Assembly (NCBI RefSeq): GCF_009765835.1
Contig: NZ_LMUS01000001.1
Location: 982,198-1,046,197 of the forward strand
Direction: 5' to 3'
From: Granulicella sp. L56
Lineage (GTDB): Bacteria > Acidobacteriota > Terriglobia > Terriglobales > Acidobacteriaceae
Length of the DNA: 64,000 nt
How positions within the stretch are numbered: the stretch's first letter is position 1; the number at the start of each line of letters is the position of its first letter. This document shows, piece after piece, positions 16,233 to 28,149 of the stretch. The notes below the pieces were generated by a model. That model made no database searches, had not been told where the DNA came from, and worked only from the letters and a program-made list of their open reading frames with translations. Both the position numbers and the translations under genes were made by a program.

Positions 16233-19200
16233 CTACGCCTGCGGAACCGGGGTGAGCCGAACGAAGGCCGCAGCCTGCTTCGACCAATCCGCCAGCATGG
16301 CCTTCGCCAATCCGCTGGCAGACTCCTCCGCGTGAGCTACGATCATCGCCCTCAGAGCCTCCTGCGACTCCGGCTCGACCGAGCTAAACCCTTCCGCTGC
16401 AATGAATTCAGGGTGGTATCTTTGGCCTGATACGAAGGAGCCGTCAGCATCGTAAACCCACGCCAGACCGCCCGTCATGCCTGCTCCGAAGTTCATGCCG
16501 ACCCGACCCAGAACGGCCACCACGCCGCCGGTCATGTACTCGCAACCATGGTCGCCAACTCCTTCAACCACAGAAGTTGCGCCGGAATTACGAACAGCGA
16601 AGCGTTCTCCCGCCCGACCTGCGGCAAACAGCTTTCCAGACGTCGCGCCGTACAAGGCCACATTGCCCAGAATCACATGCTGTCCGCTGTCCTTCGCCGC
16701 CAGGCCACAGGCGCGGATCACGATCTCGCCACCGGACAGACCCTTGCCAACAAAGTCGTTAGCCTGTCCATCCAGCACCAGCTTCATGCCATCGACCGCG
16801 AAGGCGCCAAACGATTGCCCCGCCGTGCCATTCAGGTTGAAGGTCACATCCGAGGAGAAATCAGCCTGCGCCCGACGCAGCACCAGCTCTCCGGCAAGCC
16901 GGGATCCGATCGCACGGTCGCAGTTAGCAATTTTAGATTCAACGACATAGGGCAATCCCTGTTCACTCGCTTCAAGCGCCGGTTCAACCCACGCCTCATC
17001 CAGCGGCAAACCAACGACAGGCTGGTCGTTGCGACCGCCCATCCACCGGCTCGCGCCTTCAGACACCTTCGCCAGCATCGGCTGAAGGTCGAGATTGCCG
17101 TCAAACCTGACCTGTTCGAGCAGGTCTGTCCGACCTATCGCTTGATCGAGCGAGGCGAATCCATACTTCGCCAACAACTGTTGCAAGTCAGCCGAAAGCT
17201 CCTCAAAGAACCGGACCACATGCTCCGGCTTGCCGCGGAATTTCGCCCGCAACTCCGGCCTCTGCGTCGCAATTCCCGTGGGACAGGTGTTCAGGTGGCA
17301 TTGACGGGCCATATCGCAACCCAGAACCACCAGCACCGCAGTGCCGAACGCATACTCATCCGCGCCAAGCAAGGCTGCAATGAGAATGTCGTGAGCCGTC
17401 GCCAGACCACCGTCCGTACGCAGACGAACACGACCGCGCATTCCATTCTGCATCAGCACCTGCTGCACCTCGGCCAAACCAAGCTCCCACGGATTGCCCG
17501 CATACTTGATGCTCGACAGGGCCGCCGCGCCAGTTCCACCGACGTTGCCGGCAATCACGATGAAGTCCGCATACGCCTTGGCCACACCCGCAGCAACCGT
17601 GCCGACGCCACAGCCGGAGACCAACTTCACGCCCACCGCAGCCTTCGGATTCACGCGCTTTAGATCGTAGATGAGCTGCGCGAGGTCTTCGATGGAGTAG
17701 ATGTCGTGATGCGGCGGAGGCGAGATCAGCGGAACGCCCGGCTGAGCATGGCGCAGACGCGCAATCATCCCGCTTACCTTGTGACCGGGCAACTGTCCTC
17801 CCTCACCGGGCTTCGCACCCTGGGCGACTTTGATCTCAATCTCTTCGGCATGGGCCAGATATTCAGCAGTCACGCCGAAACGTCCGGAGGCGATCTGCTT
17901 GATCTTGTTGTTCAGAGAAGTATGCACCGCCGGAGCTTCGATCACGGGCTCTGCCACCGCTGCGCCGCCGCCGGAGCGAGCGCGCATGATCAACTCTTCG
18001 TCCTGATGGATCCTGCCGCCGTCAACCGAATTGAGCTTGTAAACTGCTCGGTCTTCGCCGCCTTCGCCAGTGTTCGAACGTGCTCCCAGCATGTTCATGC
18101 CGGCAGTAATCGTCTGATGCGCCTCCGGACTCAACGAGCCGAGGGACATTGCGCTGGCAATGAACCGCTTGACCAGGCTCGACGGAGCCTCGACACTGCC
18201 CACCGGCAGCTCTGGCCCCGACGGGCGAATCTTCAACAGATCGCGCAGCACCGCCGGATCGTGCTCCAGAACTTCCTGAGTAAAGATGGCAAACGCTCCC
18301 GCCGGATCGGTCGGCTGCGGAACATTGCGCGCCGTGCCAACCACAGACTGCAACGCCTTCACGTTGGGAGGCTGCCAGGCGTGAGGCTCAGAGACATTGG
18401 TCTTGCGGAAACGAACCCATCCATAATCCGGCAGGTCTGCGGTCGCCGGGACGGCTCCTTCCCCCACCAGCCACGTCTGCCGAAGCTGACGCTCCACCTC
18501 GGCAAATCCGATGCCCGAGAGAGGTGCCGGTGTATCGACAAAACAGCGGTCGACCACGCTGGAGTGCAGGCCGAGAATATCGAACAGATGTCCGCCGCGA
18601 TAGCTGTGAACGACGGAGATGCCCATCTTCGACATCACCTTCGCGAGTCCGGCATCGAGCGCCTTCAGCATCTTGTGCTCGTAAACCTCTGCATCCGTAC
18701 CGGCAGGAGCTACGCTCAAAGCAGTCTCAAGTGCAAGCCACGGGCAAACCACGCCAGCGCCATAGCCGATGAGGACGGCAGCATGGTGGATATCGCGGCA
18801 ATCGCCAGCTTCGACAGCGATTCCTGCGAGTGTACGCAGACCAGCTCCGACCAGCGCCTGATGCACCGCTCCGGTAGCCATCGCCATTGGGACCGGCAGC
18901 CGCTCCGGGCTCGCCGAACGGTCAGAAAGCATCAGAATGCGCGCGCCATTGCGCACCAGTTGGATGGCCTGCATACAGATATCGTCAAGCCCTTGAATCA
19001 GGGTGGTCTCCGGCTTGAAGACGCACTGCAGTTCCGCAAACTTCAACTCCGCCGCGTGTGGATATTGGCGGCTCCGCAGAGCTTCGACCTGCCCCAACGA
19101 CAGGAATGGAGAAGCCAACGAAAGACCCGGCAACGGCGAATTTTTGTCCAGCAGATGGGCCCATGGGCCGAGGCGTGTATGCAGCGAGACCACGCAGGCC

Positions 19201-20792
19201 TCGCGCAGAGGATCGATCGCGGGATTGGTCACCTGCGCGAACCGCTGCCGGAAGTAGGCGTACAAAGGCCGGGGAGAGCGAGCCAGAAAAGCCAGCGGAG
19301 TGTCATCGCCCATCGACCACACCGGGTCCTTGCCCTCGGTTGCCATCGGCTGCAGAATCATCTTCACGTCTTCGCGCGTGTAGCCAAATCCGCGGTGTGT
19401 CGCCGAAAGGATAGCCGCTTCAATCGGCTGGAACGACACAGGGTCCAGCGGAGTATCTTCGACGAGCTTCGCGTATGTCGCTCCGGCATCGAAAAGCTGC
19501 AACAGCTCCTCATTTTCATAGATCTTGTGGCTTTCGAGATCGACCAGGAACATCTCGCCGGGCCCAAGGCGACCGCTATGCACAACCTCTTCGGGATCGA
19601 GATCGACCAGACCAATCTCCGATCCGGCAACTACTAAACCATCCTTCGTTACAGCAAAACGACAGGGACGAAGGCCGTTGCGGTCCAAGGCTGCACCCAC
19701 GACTTTGCCGTCGCTGAAGGCCAGCGCAGCCGGGCCATCCCACGGCTCCGCACAATCGATGTGGTAACGCAGGAATGAAGATTTCTCATGTCCCTCGGAC
19801 GCAGGCGGCAGCAGCATTCGAACCGCCTCGGCCAGCGTTCTGCCATTCTGCGAGAGCAACTCAATCGCCTCATCCAAACTTGTAGAATCGGTGCCGCCCT
19901 CGGTCAGGACCGGCTTGCATTCCACCGGAAGCGTTGCATCGCGGGCCGTCATGCGCGCGCGATTTCCCCAGATGGTGTTGATCTCGCCGTTGTGACCCAG
20001 ATTGCGGCCCGGCTGCGCACGATGCCACGTCGGCAGAGTGTTCGTGGCATACCGCTGATGAAAGACCGCGAACGGCGTGACAAACTCTTCCGACGCCAGA
20101 TCGGGAAAGAAATTGGCCAGAAAACTTCCGGCAACCATTGCTTTATAGGTAATCGTCTGCGACGACAGCGAACAGATATAGCCAGTCACATCCCCACGTT
20201 CGTGCGACCGCTCAAATTGCTTCCGTGCCAGATAGAGCCTCCGCTCCATCGTTCCTGCTTCAGCATTCGCTGAATCCACCACTAATACCTGCCGAATCTT
20301 CGGCATCGTTCCGAGGGCCTCTTCACCCAGCCACTCCGTACAGATAGGAACGTCGCGCCAACAAAGCACCTTAAAATCATGTGAGAGCAGACAACGCTCC
20401 AGCAGCGCCTCTGCCCGCGTCTCTTCGAGCGGCAGCAGCAACATGCCCACACCCAACGCCTGCTGGGCATCCAGCTCAATATTCGTAGCGCGCAACAACA
20501 AGGCACGCGGAACGGCGGTCAATACACCCACGCCGTCGCTGCTCTTTCCATCGGCGGCGGTCGCGCCGCGATGCGCCAGGCGGCCAAGAGCGGTCAAAGC
20601 CTGGTCAAGAATCTTATGGGTCGGCACGGCATCCACGGCGGCCACAAAGCCGACGCCGCAGGAATCATGCTCAAATTTTTCATCAATCAAAGATGTCGGA
20701 ATACGCGGAGACACACGCATAAAGCTCTGGGCAGACTGGGAGGCAGGGGTCAGGGCAGCGGGGTTTAACGCATTTGTAAAAAACCGTTCCAT
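16233..20792 (-). CDS. gltB: Glutamate synthase large subunit
   Basis: 1519 residues, full length. Makes two glutamates from glutamine and 2-oxoglutarate. The Ntn-type amidotransferase nucleophile is Cys45 (HDSCGVGF), so residues 1-44 would be a cleaved propeptide if the ATG at 20792 is used; Met25 would give a shorter one. Then central domain, FMN-binding synthase domain (NTGEGGEDR, GVKLVSGCGVGTVAAGVAKA, GGTGAAALSS), 3Fe-4S cysteines in CDMARQCHLNTCPTG (around residues 1157-1172) and a C-terminal beta-helix with repeated G-x-G motifs. No gltD small subunit is encoded next to it in this window, so the partner must lie elsewhere or the enzyme be ferredoxin-like. Divergent from argR. Confidence 0.96.
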   Translation of the reverse strand: MERFFTNALNPAALTPASQSAQSFMRVSPRIPTSLIDEKFEHDSCGVGFVAAVDAVPTHKILDQALTALGRLAHRGATAADGKSSDGVGVLTAVPRALLLRATNIELDAQQALGVGMLLLPLEETRAEALLERCLLSHDFKVLCWRDVPICTEWLGEEALGTMPKIRQVLVVDSANAEAGTMERRLYLARKQFERSHERGDVTGYICSLSSQTITYKAMVAGSFLANFFPDLASEEFVTPFAVFHQRYATNTLPTWHRAQPGRNLGHNGEINTIWGNRARMTARDATLPVECKPVLTEGGTDSTSLDEAIELLSQNGRTLAEAVRMLLPPASEGHEKSSFLRYHIDCAEPWDGPAALAFSDGKVVGAALDRNGLRPCRFAVTKDGLVVAGSEIGLVDLDPEEVVHSGRLGPGEMFLVDLESHKIYENEELLQLFDAGATYAKLVEDTPLDPVSFQPIEAAILSATHRGFGYTREDVKMILQPMATEGKDPVWSMGDDTPLAFLARSPRPLYAYFRQRFAQVTNPAIDPLREACVVSLHTRLGPWAHLLDKNSPLPGLSLASPFLSLGQVEALRSRQYPHAAELKFAELQCVFKPETTLIQGLDDICMQAIQLVRNGARILMLSDRSASPERLPVPMAMATGAVHQALVGAGLRTLAGIAVEAGDCRDIHHAAVLIGYGAGVVCPWLALETALSVAPAGTDAEVYEHKMLKALDAGLAKVMSKMGISVVHSYRGGHLFDILGLHSSVVDRCFVDTPAPLSGIGFAEVERQLRQTWLVGEGAVPATADLPDYGWVRFRKTNVSEPHAWQPPNVKALQSVVGTARNVPQPTDPAGAFAIFTQEVLEHDPAVLRDLLKIRPSGPELPVGSVEAPSSLVKRFIASAMSLGSLSPEAHQTITAGMNMLGARSNTGEGGEDRAVYKLNSVDGGRIHQDEELIMRARSGGGAAVAEPVIEAPAVHTSLNNKIKQIASGRFGVTAEYLAHAEEIEIKVAQGAKPGEGGQLPGHKVSGMIARLRHAQPGVPLISPPPHHDIYSIEDLAQLIYDLKRVNPKAAVGVKLVSGCGVGTVAAGVAKAYADFIVIAGNVGGTGAAALSSIKYAGNPWELGLAEVQQVLMQNGMRGRVRLRTDGGLATAHDILIAALLGADEYAFGTAVLVVLGCDMARQCHLNTCPTGIATQRPELRAKFRGKPEHVVRFFEELSADLQQLLAKYGFASLDQAIGRTDLLEQVRFDGNLDLQPMLAKVSEGASRWMGGRNDQPVVGLPLDEAWVEPALEASEQGLPYVVESKIANCDRAIGSRLAGELVLRRAQADFSSDVTFNLNGTAGQSFGAFAVDGMKLVLDGQANDFVGKGLSGGEIVIRACGLAAKDSGQHVILGNVALYGATSGKLFAAGRAGERFAVRNSGATSVVEGVGDHGCEYMTGGVVAVLGRVGMNFGAGMTGGLAWVYDADGSFVSGQRYHPEFIAAEGFSSVEPESQEALRAMIVAHAEESASGLAKAMLADWSKQAAAFVRLTPVPQA

Positions 20793-20879
20793 GCTTCACT
20801 ATACGTCGGGCGATGCTCAAGTGTCGCCAGAGGTACCTTCCTTTTTTTTGATACGCTTCATAAGCAGAACAAGCGGACT

Positions 20880-20915
20880 ATGTATAAATATACACGATGC
20901 TGTATATTTATACAT
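20880..20915. promoter_or_regulatory. Twin ARG-box-like palindrome (ArgR operator)
   Basis: Two 14-bp imperfect palindromes, TGTATAAATATACA (20881-20894) and TGTATATTTATACA (20901-20914), are exact reverse complements of each other (extended to 15 bp with the flanking A/T) and have centres 20 bp apart. Paired boxes on the same helix face are typical of ArgR hexamer binding. They lie 88 bases upstream of gltB and 138 bases upstream of argR, so they may control both directions. The match to known ARG consensus (TGAAT...ATTCA type) is approximate. Confidence 0.72.
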
Positions 20916-20981
20916 GTAATACCGCTACGCTTGAGGCTGGCATCGAGTGTCGACCTTTTCCATGAATGCAATGCAATCTTT

Positions 20982-21027
20982 ACTTCAATTAAGACTGCAT
21001 TGCGACTTCAATTAAAAATGCATCGCG
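20982..21027. repeat. Tandem 23-bp direct repeat in the argR leader
   Basis: Two adjacent copies beginning ACTTCAATTAA (20982-21004 and 21005-21027) agree at 20 of 23 positions and end 25 bases before the argR ATG. The two copies differ at G/A, C/A and T/C positions. Spacing of about two helical turns suggests a second protein-binding site or an overlap with the argR promoter. Confidence 0.6.
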
Positions 21028-21052
21028 GTCTTTTAATAGGTAAATCACCGGC

Positions 21053-21493
21053 ATGAAACAACAACGCCATACCGTAATTCGAGAGCTGCTGGTATCGGCC
21101 TCCGTTGCCAACCAGGACGAATTGCGGCAAAAACTTGCAGGGCGAGGCTTTCATGTCACTCAGGCTACCCTCTCACGGGACATCCATGAGCTGCGGCTCT
21201 CCAAAGGCCCGGCGGGCTATTCCCTGCCCGGCGGAGAGGACGCAGCCGAAGATGCGTTGCCGGGAATCCGCGACATCCTCCATAGCTTTGGCCTCGAAGT
21301 GCGTCCGGCGGCAAACCTCCTTGTTCTGGTCACAACCACCGGCGGAGCCCAGCCAGTCGCTGCCGGAATCGATTACGAAGACTGGCCGGAGGTCGTCGGC
21401 ACCATCGCCGGAGACGACACCATCCTTATCATCTGCCCTGACGAGCAACAGGCAAAGACACTAAAAACGAGAATTGAAGGTTACATTGGCTAA
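21053..21493 (+). CDS. argR: Arginine repressor
   Basis: 146 residues, near the normal 150. N-terminal winged helix with the conserved recognition segment QATLSRDIHELRLSK; C-terminal arginine-binding and hexamerization domain with GTIAGDDTILIICPD. It is the first gene of the arginine operon and so probably represses its own operon when arginine is plentiful, through the palindromic boxes upstream. The Shine-Dalgarno is weak (AGG 12 bases before the ATG). The 3' end overlaps argC. Confidence 0.95.
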   Translation: MKQQRHTVIRELLVSASVANQDELRQKLAGRGFHVTQATLSRDIHELRLSKGPAGYSLPGGEDAAEDALPGIRDILHSFGLEVRPAANLLVLVTTTGGAQPVAAGIDYEDWPEVVGTIAGDDTILIICPDEQQAKTLKTRIEGYIG

Positions 21494-22610
21494 TCTCGAA
21501 GCACTGCAAACATCGACCGAAAGTGTTGGAACTTTGACCGCCAGCTCCCATCCACCACGGATCGCCGTAGCAGGCGTCAGCGGCTATGCTGGCGGCGAGC
21601 TGGCACGTCTGCTGCTGCGCCATCCCGCTCTCGAAGGAACGAAGCCGACCTTTCTGGGCCGCGCCGGCGAGGCCGAGGTTGGCCCCTCCACTTCGCTTGA
21701 GGCGCTACATCCTTATCTCACCGGCCCGGGCGCAGCCGAGTCGACTCCCGTCTTTTCCTTTAGCTGGGATCGGATCGTGGGCGAAGGAATCGAGGTGCTG
21801 TTTCTGGCCACACCGCATGAGCAATCGCGCGAGTGGGTCCCCGAAGCCATCGAGCGCGGCATCAAGGTCATCGACCTGAGTGGCGCGTGGCGGTTGCAGG
21901 AGACGCGCAATCGGGACGTCTACCGTCTGAAGGATGCCAACCCCGAACTCGCGGCAGCGCTGCAGGCCGAGGCAGTCTACGGATGCCCCGAACTACACCG
22001 CGACGCGATCAAGAGCGCTCGTCTGGTTGCGAACCCCGGCTGCTATTCCACGTCCATGATTCTGGCGCTCGCTCCTCTGGTTCAGGCCGGGCTGGTCGAT
22101 CTTGATCATGGCATCGTCTGCGATGCGAAGTCGGGAGTAAGCGGAGCCGGAAAGGCAGCGACGACAAAGACTCATTTCATGTATGCCGCCGACAATCTTT
22201 CGGCCTATAACGTCTTTGGCCATCGGCATACGGGCGAACTGCTTGAACAGCTTCATCTGAGTTCAGATCAGATTCAGTTCACGCCTCATCTGCTGCCAAT
22301 TCCACGAGGAATTCTCGCGACCAACTATCTACGGCTTAAGCAATCGACTGACTCTGCAACGATCAGTGCCGTGTTCTCAAACTTTTATCGAGACAGTCCC
22401 ATGGTCCGCCTCTACCCAACGCCACAGTTGCCGCAGATTCAGCATATTGTTCGTACTAACTTCTGCGACATCGGCTTTGAGCTTGCGGCGGATGGAAAGC
22501 GGCTGGTCATCGTCTCCTGCCTGGACAACCTGTTGAAGGGTGCATCCGGCCAGGCAGTTCAAAATCTAAACCTGATGTGTGGCTGGAATGAACAGGAGGG
22601 CTTGCTGTGA
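21486..22610 (+). CDS. argC: N-acetyl-gamma-glutamyl-phosphate reductase
   Basis: 374 residues; NADPH-dependent reduction of acetylglutamyl phosphate to the semialdehyde, third step of arginine synthesis. NADP-binding GVSGYAGGELARLLLRHP near residues 30-47, active-site Cys186 in VANPGCYSTS, and a conserved HRHTGE segment. The start chosen is TTG at 21486, overlapping the argR stop by 8 bases, because GAAGG is 7 bases upstream; an in-frame TTG at 21474 lacks such a signal. Residues before about 25 are not family-conserved. Confidence 0.94.
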   Translation: MANLEALQTSTESVGTLTASSHPPRIAVAGVSGYAGGELARLLLRHPALEGTKPTFLGRAGEAEVGPSTSLEALHPYLTGPGAAESTPVFSFSWDRIVGEGIEVLFLATPHEQSREWVPEAIERGIKVIDLSGAWRLQETRNRDVYRLKDANPELAAALQAEAVYGCPELHRDAIKSARLVANPGCYSTSMILALAPLVQAGLVDLDHGIVCDAKSGVSGAGKAATTKTHFMYAADNLSAYNVFGHRHTGELLEQLHLSSDQIQFTPHLLPIPRGILATNYLRLKQSTDSATISAVFSNFYRDSPMVRLYPTPQLPQIQHIVRTNFCDIGFELAADGKRLVIVSCLDNLLKGASGQAVQNLNLMCGWNEQEGLL

Positions 22611-23389
22611 GATTTGTCGTCAAACTAGGCGGTGCGGCCCTTGAAAACAAGGAGATCCTTCACGGCTGCGGCAAGGCAATCGCCGAGCTTGTCGCCGACG
22701 GAAACCAGGTTGCCGTCGTCCACGGTGGCGGCGTTCAGCTAACGCGCACGCTCGCGCTGATGGGCAAGAAGAGCGAGTTCGTCTCCGGCCTGCGTATCAC
22801 CGATGCCGAGACGCGCGATGCCGCGATCATGGTTCTGGCGGGCCGCGTCAATAAGGCGCTGGTCGCTGCCATCGGCTCGCACGGTCAGGCTGCAGTTGGC
22901 CTCTCTGGTGGCGATGGTCACGTCTTTCGCGCCCGCAAGAAGAAGACGAACCCCGACCTCGGCTTTGTCGGCGAAATCGCCGGAACTGATCCCCGCTGGC
23001 TCGAAGCCATCTGGACCATGGGCGCGGTTCCCGTCATCTCGTCGATTGCTCTGGGCTTCGACGGCGAATACTACAACATCAACGCCGACGAGATGGCCGC
23101 TGCCTGCGCGATCTGCACCAAGGCAGACACCCTTGTCTTTCTCACCGACGTCCCCGGAGTCAAAGGCGCGGACGGAAATGTCATGCGATGGCTAACGCTG
23201 TCGCAGATTCCGGCGCTCGAAAAGCAGCAGGTCGTCTCCGGCGGCATGTTGCCAAAGCTCAACGCCTGCCGCAATGCCCTCACGCACGGCGTCAAGCGTG
23301 TACGAATTCTGCCTGCGGAGGCTGCAGCGCTGCTGCCCGATCTCTGCTCGACCCGGGTGAACGATGGAACGGAGGTAATGGTCGCATGA
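22607..23389 (+). CDS. argB: Acetylglutamate kinase
   Basis: 260 residues; phosphorylates N-acetylglutamate with ATP. Amino-acid kinase fold with KLGGAAL at the start, HGGGVQLTR phosphate loop, NINADEMAAACA and LVFLTDVPGVK. It is the short form (E. coli-like length) without the N-terminal helix of arginine-inhibited hexameric enzymes, so feedback inhibition by arginine at this step is less likely (inference from length). Start is GTG, overlapping the argC stop as GTGA. Confidence 0.95.
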   Translation: MRFVVKLGGAALENKEILHGCGKAIAELVADGNQVAVVHGGGVQLTRTLALMGKKSEFVSGLRITDAETRDAAIMVLAGRVNKALVAAIGSHGQAAVGLSGGDGHVFRARKKKTNPDLGFVGEIAGTDPRWLEAIWTMGAVPVISSIALGFDGEYYNINADEMAAACAICTKADTLVFLTDVPGVKGADGNVMRWLTLSQIPALEKQQVVSGGMLPKLNACRNALTHGVKRVRILPAEAAALLPDLCSTRVNDGTEVMVA

Positions 23390-24631
23390 AGCTGGCATCC
23401 ATACAGGCAGCGGAGAGCAAACTGCTTCTCCATACCTATGAGCGCAATCCTTATCTCTTCGTCAGCGGACAGGGCGTCTACCTGCGCGACGAGAATGGCA
23501 ACGACTTTCTCGACCTGTTGAGCGGCATCGGTGTCTCCGCCCTCGGCTACGCTCATCCGGCCATCGAAGCGGCCATTCAGGATCAGAGCAAGCGCCTGCT
23601 ACACACCTCGAACCTCTTCTTTCACGAGGGCACGGCGAACCTCGCGCTTCGCCTCACCGAGATTAGCGGCCTCGATCGCGTCTTCTTCTGCAACAGCGGC
23701 ACCGAGGCCTGGGAGGCCGCGTTGAAGCTCGCACGCTCCCACGCGCTTCTGCTGCGCGAGAAAGGCCGCAAGATCGGCACGAAGTTCCTTGCCATGGAAC
23801 ACAGCTTCCACGGGCGCACCATGGGTTCGGTCTCGACCACGCACAAAGAAAAATACCGCGAGCCATTCGGTCCAGTCATGCCCGGCGTCGAGTTTGTGCG
23901 CTTCAACGATGTCGACGATCTCCGCGCGAAGTTTTCACAAGATGTCTGCGGCATCTGCATCGAACCGCTTCAAGGAGAAGGCGGCATCCATCCCGTCTCG
24001 CAGGAGTTCTTCGCCGCCGCACGCGAGCTGTGCGATTCTACCGGAGCCTTGCTGCTCGCCGACGAGATCCAGAGCGGCCTTGGCCGTACCGGCAAATGGT
24101 TTGCCTACCAGCACTACGGCATCCTGCCCGACATCACCACCGTCGCCAAGCCCATTGCCAACGGAATTCCCATGGGAGCCATGCTCTGCACCGACGAAGC
24201 CGCTCTCGGCTTCACCCCCGGCCAGCATGGCACAACCTTCGGTGGTGGTCCTCTCGCATGCGCAGTCGCCATTGCCGTTCTCGACACGATGCAGCGCGAA
24301 AACATACTGAAGCATATTCAGGACACCGGAGACTTCTTCAAATCGAAACTTCAGGAGTTGGCGACGCACCACGACTGCATCATCGACGTTCGCGGCATGG
24401 GCTTGATGCTTGGCATCGAATTGAATTCCGCCGAGTTGGCCAAGCAGGTGGCCGCACAGATGATGGAGCGCCGCATCATCATCAACCGCACCAGCGAGAC
24501 CGTGCTTCGCTTCCTGCCACCGTTCATTCTGGAGCGGAAGCATGTTGAGATTGCCGTCAACGCGCTCGACGAAATCCTGAAAGATCTTGCAGCAGCATAC
24601 GCCGGGACCGCACCGGCAGGAGAAAAAGCCC

Positions 24632-24639
<8 letters not shown>
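23386..24639 (+). CDS. argD: Acetylornithine aminotransferase
   Basis: 417 residues; PLP-dependent class III transaminase converting N-acetylglutamate semialdehyde to N-acetylornithine. PLP-contact motifs NSGTEAWEAALKLAR, LLADEIQSGLGRTG, and Schiff-base Lys255 in ITTVAKPIANG, then TTFGGGPLAC. The ATG at 23386 overlaps the argB TGA (ATGA); the frame is open further upstream, but that part is inside argB. In many bacteria the same enzyme also serves lysine synthesis (DapC), which may apply here. Confidence 0.95.
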
Positions 24640-27104
<2,465 letters not shown>

Positions 27105-27123
27105 TAGCGGATCGAACTTAACA

Positions 27124-27630
27124 ATGGATATGCCAGAAGATCAATACGCTCTCTATGCTGAATTCGGTATAACCGCCGAAAAGGCACAGGTATTGGAGAC
27201 TGAGGCCGGAAATGTGGCTCTCTCATACGTCACGCTTTTCGTAAACACCGATGAAATCACGCCTGAATTGACGGAGATATTTCGCAGCGTTAATGATGAC
27301 GTGAATCGAAAGACACTAGGGGCACTCCTGAAGCACCTAAAGACACGACTAAATTTCGACGACAGTATCACAAACGTCATAGATGAAGCACTTAAACAGA
27401 GGAACTACCTTACTCACCACTTTTTTCGAACACATAATTTCGCATTATTCAGCGAAGATGGCCGAAAACTGATGCTTGCTGAACTAAAAGAAATTCAACC
27501 CATACTCGACAAGGCCCACACAACCCTACATCTCATATGTCAAATATTAGAACAAATAGCAGGCCGGGAAGGCCTCTCTAATGAACAAGCCTTACATTTT
27601 CAAAACAGTGGAAAGAAAGTCAATATCTAG
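27124..27630 (+). CDS. Small all-helical protein with a HEPN-like RX4H motif
   Basis: 168 residues, mostly helical by eye, no signal peptide. RNYLTH at residues 93-98 is an R-N-x3-H (RX4H) signature of HEPN domains, which are often RNases in toxin or defence systems; the surrounding pattern VIDEALKQRNYLTHHFFRTHN fits. There is no MNT nucleotidyltransferase or antitoxin gene next to it. Base composition is clearly AT-richer than argG and argH, suggesting transfer. It sits inside the arginine operon, 20 bases after argG. Function not known; HEPN assignment is an inference from motif and helicity. Confidence 0.72.
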   Translation: MDMPEDQYALYAEFGITAEKAQVLETEAGNVALSYVTLFVNTDEITPELTEIFRSVNDDVNRKTLGALLKHLKTRLNFDDSITNVIDEALKQRNYLTHHFFRTHNFALFSEDGRKLMLAELKEIQPILDKAHTTLHLICQILEQIAGREGLSNEQALHFQNSGKKVNI

Positions 27631-27666
27631 ATTGTCTTGGGAATGCATTGCTGAAAGGGGAATACC

Positions 27667-28092
27667 GTGAATTATCTTGCCGTCCTTTTCTTCCTGTCTG
27701 CCACTATCCTCAGTTTCGGACAAGCTCCTGCGCCCGACGGAACAAAAGGAATTCCCATCACCTTCCATGCCACATCGGTTCGCCAAGAAGACTCCACCAA
27801 TTGTGATCCGGACAAATGCAGTACGAAAAAATTTACGATTGAGGGTTATACAGACGGTGCGCACAAAAATAGTCGAGTCTCATATGTGTTGACCTGCGAC
27901 GAAACAGTGGCATACAAACCCACTCCGCACGTTGCTATGGCTTGCGCCAGAGTCCATGCAAATGATGACTATGCTGCAAAAATATTTAGCGATTCGATTA
28001 GCTTCTGGCCTGCCGAAAAATACACTCCACCACCATATCGAGCTCTTTTTACTATCTTGTCTGAAACGGAAGTCAGCAAGCCTAACAAGTAA
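27667..28092 (+). CDS. Hypothetical secreted protein in the arginine operon
   Basis: 141 residues beginning with a GTG at 27667. Signal peptide NYLAVLFFLSATILSFGQA; the mature part contains four cysteines (NCDPDKC, LTCDE, MACAR), consistent with two disulfides in the periplasm. No recognised domain. AT-richer than the flanking arg genes and not obviously related to arginine synthesis. Lies 36 bases after the HEPN-like gene and 57 before argH, so likely co-transcribed. Confidence 0.65.
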   Translation: MNYLAVLFFLSATILSFGQAPAPDGTKGIPITFHATSVRQEDSTNCDPDKCSTKKFTIEGYTDGAHKNSRVSYVLTCDETVAYKPTPHVAMACARVHANDDYAAKIFSDSISFWPAEKYTPPPYRALFTILSETEVSKPNK

Positions 28093-28149
28093 GGAATTTC
28101 TATCTGTCCGCGAAAGCCTTTGCTTTTGGATCTATAGAACCGAGGAAAG

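Noticed and set aside
17706-19637. 643-aa plus-strand open frame inside gltB
   Set aside because: Antisense to the conserved gltB; high Arg/His content typical of complementary-strand frames.
20880-21027. CRISPR-like repeats in the argR leader
   Set aside because: Only two adjacent 23-bp copies without spacers and a single palindrome; regulatory repeats fit better.
27124-28092. Complete toxin-antitoxin pair in the arginine operon
   Set aside because: The second gene is a secreted cysteine protein with signal peptide, unsuitable as a cytoplasmic antitoxin to the HEPN-like protein.
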